This document shows, piece by piece, positions 39,501 to 48,500 of a stretch of DNA of 64,000 nt. Below the pieces are notes generated by a model that saw only the letters and a list, made by a program, of their open reading frames with translations, was not told where the DNA came from and did not search any database. The position numbers and the translations under genes were made by a program. This DNA comes from Osmia lignaria lignaria (lineage: Eukaryota > Arthropoda > Insecta > Hymenoptera > Megachilidae), in NCBI RefSeq assembly GCF_051020975.1, contig NC_135036.1:6882001-6946000 (forward strand). Reading direction: 5' to 3'. Every line of letters starts with the position of its first letter. The first letter of the stretch is position 1.

Positions 39501-42500
39501 TGATACAATTATTTGAAAACTTGTGTGATTCTTTATTTGAAAACATTGCAAAATAAATTCTTCTGTATTTAAGAATTTTAAGTAGAGTTTAGGTACTTCA
39601 TCTGTTCGATTAAGGGTTAAAATAAAATAAAGAGCTTGTGGCCACTGCTGAAGACATATATTAAAACCTAAAGCAAGAAATAAAGAAATAAATATTTGTG
39701 TTATTCATTACATAAAAATATTCCTGAAAATAATAATATAATACGTGCAAAATAGAAATTACATTCAATTTTAATTATTCAACGCAAAAAGCTGTGAATA
39801 GATTATTTCTCAAATATAAAAAAAACGAATTGTTATAAATGAATATAGGCTCCCTTGCATTATATTACTTAAAATTTCATGCAAATTGAATTTTAATATA
39901 AAGAAATACTCAATTAACATACTCCAGTTATGGTAGAAATCGAACTGCTTCTTGCAGTAGCACCAGGTGCAGATGCAATCGATGCTCTGTGCTCATAATG
40001 ATGGAATTGTTTCTGTTGAATTTGTTGAGAAGATTGAATCTGTACAATCGAGCTAGTGCTATCACTCTCCATTGTATAGTACTTTTCTTTTTCTTTTTTA
40101 CTTGTTTCTTTCTCATTTATTTCAGCAGGCTTCTCTCGTGAAGGTGGAGGTGTATCAGGTGGGGGTGTTCGGTCTTCTTTTGACAATTTTAGAGTTTCAG
40201 GTTCGGAATCGTCGCAGCTGAAATCCGCGACTGAAAATATAAATTAATATATACTTCAAGATTAGTAATAATAAAAACAAAAATTATTTCTCGAATTCGT
40301 ACATAGGGGTAAAGAAAATCCTAGGAAGAATGGTTGATAAGCATAGCATTACAGAATACTAGAAATTATTAATAATTCATATCCAAATCTAATTAATCTG
40401 AATCCTAGAAAATTATAAACTTACCATCATTTGGAGGTTCCGATGCTACAGGTGTATCAGTATCCTCAGATACACCACGTGAAAAAGTACCTCCTTCCTG
40501 AGGGCTTCGATCCGATCCTGAACCAGATCCTGATCCTGTTGACTCAACTAAAGTCACAGAACTCAGATTGCTTGGAGAAGATGGTGCACTTATCAGAGTA
40601 TTATCTGAAATTATATAATGAACATCCCAAAACATAAATAGGTATATGGTTTCTATAAAAATATACAAAGGTTCTTGCAATCATGTTACCTGTAAGGGTC
40701 TCAGAACTGGAGGAACCAGCAATTAGTTTTGGTATGGTTAAATGACATCCATCGTCTTCTTCTTTCTTCTCTTTATCCACGCGAATACTGATTTTGTGTG
40801 GTGTTGACGATGACTGGGAACCAATGGATGCAGTGGACGACTGTATCGTAGGACTACGTTTTATAATTGGAGGAGGTTCTGTGAGCATCCCTAATGGCTG
40901 CTCCTCGTCCACTAAAATTAATTATTAATTACAATCATTTTTATCTATAGACATGTTTCTTAAATTTTCTTAAATATCCTTGGATGCATAATTACCGCAA
41001 TAAAATTTTATTGAGTCAAAAATGAAAAATATTGAATATTGCAAATAGAAGGAATTTACCTTTTTGATACCCACTTCGCCAAAATCCTTTCGAATTGAGT
41101 GTATATCCGCTGGAATCACAGGAAGCGTGACTTCTTGCTTCGCGACTGTCGCTAATTTCAGATCCGTACCCTATAAATATAAAGGAAGGTTCTTTGTTTT
41201 ATTTGTTTCAAAGAAGAAAATTCATTTCTCAATATGCTCTTTTGTTTCTGCTAAATTTTGACAGTACTGAAATAAATTTTACCGGAAACGGAACTAGCTC
41301 CGCTGGTTCTTCGAGGTGAGATACTACTTCTTCTTCGGTCATCCACATGCAATTGTCCTTCCGTCGTATTTCCACCCAACACATCCAAGGATCTAAAAGT
41401 GCAATTGCATTTTGCTGCATTTATTAAGCAAATTTCACTGTTGCATTTTGTTGCATTCATTAATAAAATAAATTTCACTTATAATAATGTAACAGTGTTT
41501 GATACGAAACTTTTGAAATATTTCCACTTACACAAGAGAACCAGTGGGAATTTCAGAATCAGGTGGTTCAGCTTCGTAAAACACCTTCTTCAGGGCTTCC
41601 AATACTGTCACACCATCGGTGAACACTCGATAAGTTAACAAAAATGTGTTAAGAAAATCGATGCTAAGAAACCGCAGATCCGTGAGACGTTGAAGTAGAC
41701 GTTCAGGCGTGGCTGAACGAATCTGCGGAACTTTGCAGGAATTCAAAGTCCTGCTAAATCTGATATCCACGTCGTCTTTGAACAGCTTCGGGTCGTTTCT
41801 GATTGATTGAGGCATCGTGACGGAACTGGTGTCCGACAACGAGCCACGAAGTAAATCGTTGAAGTGTACGTTGTCCATGCACTGGCTGATATCGCTGATC
41901 CAGGCGGCCTTTTCCTGTATTAATTAAAATTTTTAATTTAAATGATATTTCATTGTTTAAATAATTAACCCATTAAGGACCAAACAATAAAATAACACTT
42001 ATTTATTTTTATACATAAAATTCTTCCTGATTGTCTTCTTTGTTAAAAATAATTTTTCTTTAATAATCTATAATTGAAATTAAAAAAATAATTTTTAAAT
42101 CTACAGAAATATGGATACCTGAATTGTAGGAGCTACAAGGTGCACCGTCACTTGAGGTCCACCCGATTTCAGATCAAGAATAATTTTAAAATCGCGATTC
42201 TGTAGCTGAGTGCTGGTACTTCCGCTACCACTTCCGCTGCTCTCGCTGATACCGCTGGACATCGAACATACTGACAGTTCTAAAATCAGTTCGCAGTCAT
42301 GGCAATACTATGTTTATTATATATAAATTATTGAACACTCTTTTGTCGCAAGGCAGAGCAACCAAATGCGCGATGAGCTGGTGCAATCCTGAAGCGTCGA
42401 AGGGTTGCAAATAAACTAAAGAAATTATTTATAAAGCTACAAGCGGAAAATATTAACCGAAAAATATTATATATTATCTCTTTTTAAATTTGTAATAATA

Positions 42501-45500
42501 AATTAATTTTTTTCCAAAATGGCTTAATTTTTATTTCATACTTCTATTTAGAAGCACCCTATTTTTTCATCCCTTATTATAATTACTTGGACAAATTAAA
42601 TTTCCAGTGTCGATCATTACAACGAATGTGATGAAGCATTGCTAGCAATAAAATAATTCTACAAAGCTGCAAAAAGCATTATTTAAATAATAATATTGTT
42701 GTAATACCGTCATCATCCGCAGTACTCTGATCGTTGGGATCCTCCACTAACACCGCATCGGACAAAGGTATTTTCCCTATTTGTGGGACCAGATTCAAAC
42801 GACCATCATCGTCTGATTGACGTGTCGTTAACAATAAATGATTCGAGAAAAGAAAGCACTGCCTAGCTGCTTCCTTATCGCCTCCTCCTTTGCCACCGAA
42901 CGTTGCGCTCAATCTACTTCGAGCTCCCTTTGGTTTATCTATGATCTGAATAAGAGTACCTGTAAAGAAAAACCATAAATATTAGTATAAAAAAAATCTT
43001 GATAATAACATATGGTCGTTGCAAATCTAGTTGATCATCTTTTGACTTCAATGACAGTGAATTTGTTTTAAATGAAATATGAAATTAGGGAGGAAGATTT
43101 TAAATAAGATTTCTTATTTATTTCGAGGAAAATGAGTTGTATTTGTGAATTTTTATCTCGAACATTTGAAAACTGGCGATTATAAATTACAGTATTTTTC
43201 ACAACCTAAAAAAGAAACTTAACTTTTCACGTTGACGTTCCTTTATTTATTTCCATTCACCAATTTGAAAACTGATAAGTTTCGATAAAACTTTCCAAAA
43301 TATTCATCTCCCATTAATCTAAAATTACGATACCCATTGATTCAATACAGGATACATCCCCTGAGATATTAATCAACACATTTCCAATGTTTACGTACAC
43401 TCTATTCACGGTAACGTGAAAGGAAAATGTGGCTGTCAGCTACCTGAATGTCCTTTGTTCCCAAACAGTGCAATTTTGTATACTTTCTTGGTCCCCGTAC
43501 TATCAATGTCTCGCCAGACTCTGATCAGTCTTAAATTAAAATACACACAATCTCATCTTCAAACCCCGCCGAATAGTCGGAATGAAACTTGTGTTTGTGT
43601 TTCGTTCTTTGCCCCGTTAACCCCATGTCGCGACACGTCAACTTCCGCCACAGGGCATGGGAGTTCGAAAATGCTCACACCATATCTCTTGAAATTCGTA
43701 TGAACGCACGGTGTCACAATTATTTCGTCAAGAAAACAAGAAAATACTTGGCGGGTGGGGCTTTTCCTGCGCACTATAAAGATGAAAGGACGTTTGCGTG
43801 GTGACCATGTGATACGAGATCAAACACGAGGAGTCAGGGCTGTCTACAGCCTACGTCTCTCCCTTCCATAGCAACTTTATTTATTTGAATAACAAAAATT
43901 TTATAAATCTTCTTGATTCAAATTATTTATAAAAATAAGAATCTTTAGTCTTTCCTTCCTTTTGTATCTCTGTTTACTTTGAATCAGCACCTTTCAAAAT
44001 AGATTATAATAAAAGAGTCTCATTTTTAAATAAAAATTTATGTAAAATTTGTTTAATTTGTTCTATAATCTATGGTTATAATATAAATTGTAATTGATAT
44101 TAATATTTTATTGGAATTTAAAAATTCTTGAATGGATCTTGGAGAGCAACAGTTGGTTTTAGAATCTTTCTATCTGTTTGGATTCTTTTATACAAGTTGC
44201 TTTTAATGGTTAATAAGGGGAATGGTCGTGAAAATGATGGAAATATTTATAAGGAATTTTTTAAGCTCCAATGACAGCCCTGATTATTATTTGTGCGCAT
44301 GATCGAATGAATTCGGCGTAGATTATGTACACGCGAACATATCACACCATCGATTCTGAGGAGCTTAGGGGTGCGCTTGCGCCTGTGGCCCACGAAATTT
44401 CCGCTTTTCACGAACTTCCGTGTCGAACCTTGAAGAGTAAATTCGTCTAGCCACCCACGAACACGAGTTTACCGACTGTGGTGGTGAATTACCCATCGAT
44501 TTTCTCGATACAGGGTAAAAGCAAGGGGATGAAATGAATGATGGTTCGTTACCGACGTATCGGAGGAAATGAAAAAGTAAATTCCTACGCAATTGAAATA
44601 CCTTTTCCATAATTGAAATTTAAAAAAAAATGTTAAAAGAAAATGGTAGACAATGCAAACAGAACTGCAATATTTATATTTCTGTCAGAAGTGCAACGAT
44701 GCATTTTATATGCACTTTAAATTGCAGCATTTTTTAAAATGGAAATGGCTATTGTTTTGTGTAAATAAAATTCTGCAGTCTCTAGGGTACAATAAATATT
44801 CATTTAAAAAAAAAAATGACAAAAATATAAAATGCAGTTGCATCGTTGCACCATCAATGATGCAGTTGCACCGTTCTGCAAAATATTCAAAATTTGAATT
44901 ATACCTGACTGAAATTGCAATTTTATATTATTTAATAAACTATTATATATTAATGGAAATATTTGTAACTGGCATTGCAGAGAAGTAATATTATTGCACT
45001 CATTGCACTTGCATATAAACTGCAGTATCCCACGTTTGTTGGAAACTTTGTTTCCTTTACCCATTTGTTGAAACTTTCGCGATTATTCACTAACTAGGTC
45101 AGAACATTATCGACACATTTCGTTAATCGTGTAAGAAACACGATTGCGTTAAATACATCAAAAAAAGAATAAGATTGCTCACCCTGTCGAACGAATACTT
45201 GATTAACGTCCAGTAAAATGTCGCAACCCTCGACAATCATTCGCTCCACGGCCAAATTCTTTCTTAAATTTTCCGTCTCGCTGACCTAAAACAAGAGTAA
45301 AAATATATTATTAAAATTCCTTGAATTGTATAGCAGAGGAATTACGAAATTACTATATAAATGATAAAAGATTATTATTATTTGGAGATCGAAAATTTAA
45401 TTATCAACCCATGTTTCAAAAATTTAAATTTTACCAATAATTTACTGAAAAATATTAAATAATAATATTTTTATTGAATACCTCATCGTGCATTTGTCTG

Positions 45501-48500
45501 GATAAATCCTCCAGCTGTTGCCTTGCATTTTGCAAGCTTTTCCGTTCTACGTGATCGTATGGAGTATGCGCCAAAAGTTCGTGCAATGTTATAATATATC
45601 TTGGAATCTGAAAAATAGACATACATCACATTAAATATTTAAATAATTCAAAAGGTTTTGAAACCAATGGTGTAATCACAATTATCCAATAGAGGGATGA
45701 AAACCCTTATCATTAGTATCATGATGATATTAAATCTAATTTTCTTCACTTTTATTTATTCCTAACAACGTTTTCTGAAATTTTCTAAAATATTATATTA
45801 AAAAGAAAAGGTTTTTGGTTTCTTAATAGGGAGTCAACTGACCCTTAGTTAGACCGCGTTAGTGGTTAAAGCAAGAGAACTTTGAGCGACACCTGATAGT
45901 AGTAAAGCTAGTAATTAGTATACCTGATGCATAGGATATGTTAGAAAAGTCTCCAGAGAACGTCCCCCACAAGCATTCTTGTTCTCCAACCTAGTGAGCA
46001 ATGCAGCAAACGAGGGTGATGATTGCTTGCATTCAGTTAACACCTGAAGACTGTAATGATGATTCCTCACGTACTCTTGATAAATTGACAACATTGGTAA
46101 TAACATGTCGAATAAATCACCTATAGAAAGAAAATCCATAAGTGTAAAATCATCTGAAATTTTTCTCCATCTTCAATTAAAGAGTTTCCTAAAATATCTG
46201 AAATAATAATTAAAAACGTACCTAAGACTAAAGTGGGCCAGCTTTCCATACGCGAAGTGAGACCTTTCAGAAAGATTTGATGGAGGAACAACACTGTTTC
46301 GCTATTTAAGAATATACTATTCACGTCCTCGTGACTACAAGGGGGTTTCTTTGAACTGGCAGCCATCTTAAAAGGCCTCAAGAAACAGCTCACTAAAATT
46401 TCCATCTGTTCTGTATACTCCTCTTCAGCTTCCACCATTTGAAATACCAAGCTAAAATTTGAAGAAAATTTCTTTTTTTTTTCAAATACAGAATTCTACA
46501 TTTTTTGTTTTTTATTTTATAAATGATAGATCCCCAATAAAAGAGCTTTCAAAGTTCCCAAAAGAATCATTTTGAAACATTTTGATTTAAAATCAAAAGC
46601 TACGACTTTCATAAAACTTTAATTAAATCCACTCAGCTCTTTATTCAAACTTTGATGTATCTACGTAGATGTAATAAAAAATTAATATTCGACATAAGGT
46701 TCTCTTCGATAAAGTGAGCTTTCTTTTACTACGCACAGAAAATAAATTGACCAATTATTGAAAAATGGAAAGGGCTTCGAGTCTGCATTTTCCACCTTTT
46801 GATTTCCAGAAATTTTTTCCATTTCATGAGATATTTTAATAGCAGAATTTATATCCGTGCTGCAAAGCACTATACGTTGTCTCGTAAAAAGCGATTTTTG
46901 TATTAAATACCAGTGAATAGGATGAGTACGAATAGAATAGAACGATTTTAATTATAAAACATGTCCGCGTCTTTTAACATGGCAATTTAATCCCCGACGA
47001 CGAGCATATTAATTTCGCTTTGGCTTTAATTAGCTAGCCGAGATAATTAACGGATCTTCCCACCGAAGACAGTGTAATTAGCGAATCGATCTCTCATTCA
47101 CAGCTAATGAATTTCCGCTCGCCAGAATCATCATTTCCAATATGTCCGACAAGGAAACATATCAAAGTGTGTTCGTCTTTGATTTTGATTTACTGTTATA
47201 GAAAGGTGATAATGAGCAACAGGTATTTTTCTCTAGCTGCTCAAAAAAATCGAATCGTCAATTAACCCTTAATCTTATGATTTCTTTTTAATTTATTTAG
47301 AATTAAAAATTCAAATGAAATATTTTAAATAAGCACGTATCATTCTACATTGTACGTTTAAAAATATTTTTATCTCTTTTATACGTTTTGAAACGCAACT
47401 TATGATTCCAAGCAGAATAATTATGAAATAATTATAATTTAACATAATTATCTTCCAGGGAATATAAAACGAAGCACACAGATACTTGAAGTAAATTTTT
47501 GCTGAATATATTCCGAGAAAATTGTTGCAAAGTTCCATTAAACATGATACCGTTGTTATTTCAACACTGCACTTTCGATATATTAATGAATTAAAAGCAA
47601 TACAAAGAATAATAATAATAGTTGGGCTTTCTGTAAATCACAAAGGAATGAAAATTTCATATTTCTCTTTGATATTTTAAATTTATCATATGTTTCCCCA
47701 GAAACCCGGTGGATTTTATATTCATTTCGACGAAAGATAATTAATCATTTTTCATAATAACTGCACTTCGTAACTTCAAAATGTACAGTCTCGAGCAAAG
47801 TAGGCTTACCAACGCTCCTCCCATTTCTCCCCTCCACCGTCATTTTTCTCGGGAACGCCCACGAGAGGGAGTGAAAGCACAAGGAAGGGGAGGACTACGG
47901 TGGGGGGCCAGAAACCCAGGAATCTAGAAACCCAGATATCCAGGAACCCATGAATCCAGGAACTCAGGAACTCAGGAATCCAAGAACCCAAAGAATCCTA
48001 TTTTCTTTGGAGAAGCCAACCATGCTCGATGCTTTATAATCCAAATGCACGTAGAAAATACAAAATGTTAACAGCAACGGTATGTGCATATTTAACAAAG
48101 TCAACATTCCTTTCAACCGTGTCGCGATATTTCCATAGGAAAATAAAGGGATGTAATAATATTACGGTTTCTACAACGCTTCAGGCGTTCTTCTGTATAG
48201 TACTTTTGATAACTGAATTTTTAAATAAAAATGAAAAGTAACATTCTACCTTACCTGTTCCGTTTGCGCATACTTTCTGCATGAGGGCTTTTGATATACT
48301 GCTCCACGATCTGTTTCCAACGTCTACGACACAGCCAGCCCCTGAAGAAGCTTTGAACCTTTTTGATCTTCTGCATCTCGATGGATCCTTCCGTGATGTC
48401 TCGTAGTCCGAATCCGGAAATTCCTGTGCCATGATCGTCGTTACCCAACGACGGGCCCAAGATATGTAAGCTTCCGGTTCCATGAGACATGGTCCTTTGA

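Larger units (their letters stand above)
42960..45182 (-). other. RasGRF intron (about 2.2 kb) inside PH2
   Basis: Falls between FVRQ and TLIQ, that is, before the first strand of PH2. It contains a GC-richer block at 43390-43860 with a possible cryptic exon, a possible hAT-like miniature element (43835-44286), another GC-richer block (44280-44560) and a TGCA-rich inverted-repeat element (44686-44885). Confidence 0.8.

Noticed and set aside
44653..44988. 111-codon plus-strand frame antisense to the RasGRF PH2 intron
   Set aside because: It runs across the TGCA-rich inverted-repeat element and has no domain.
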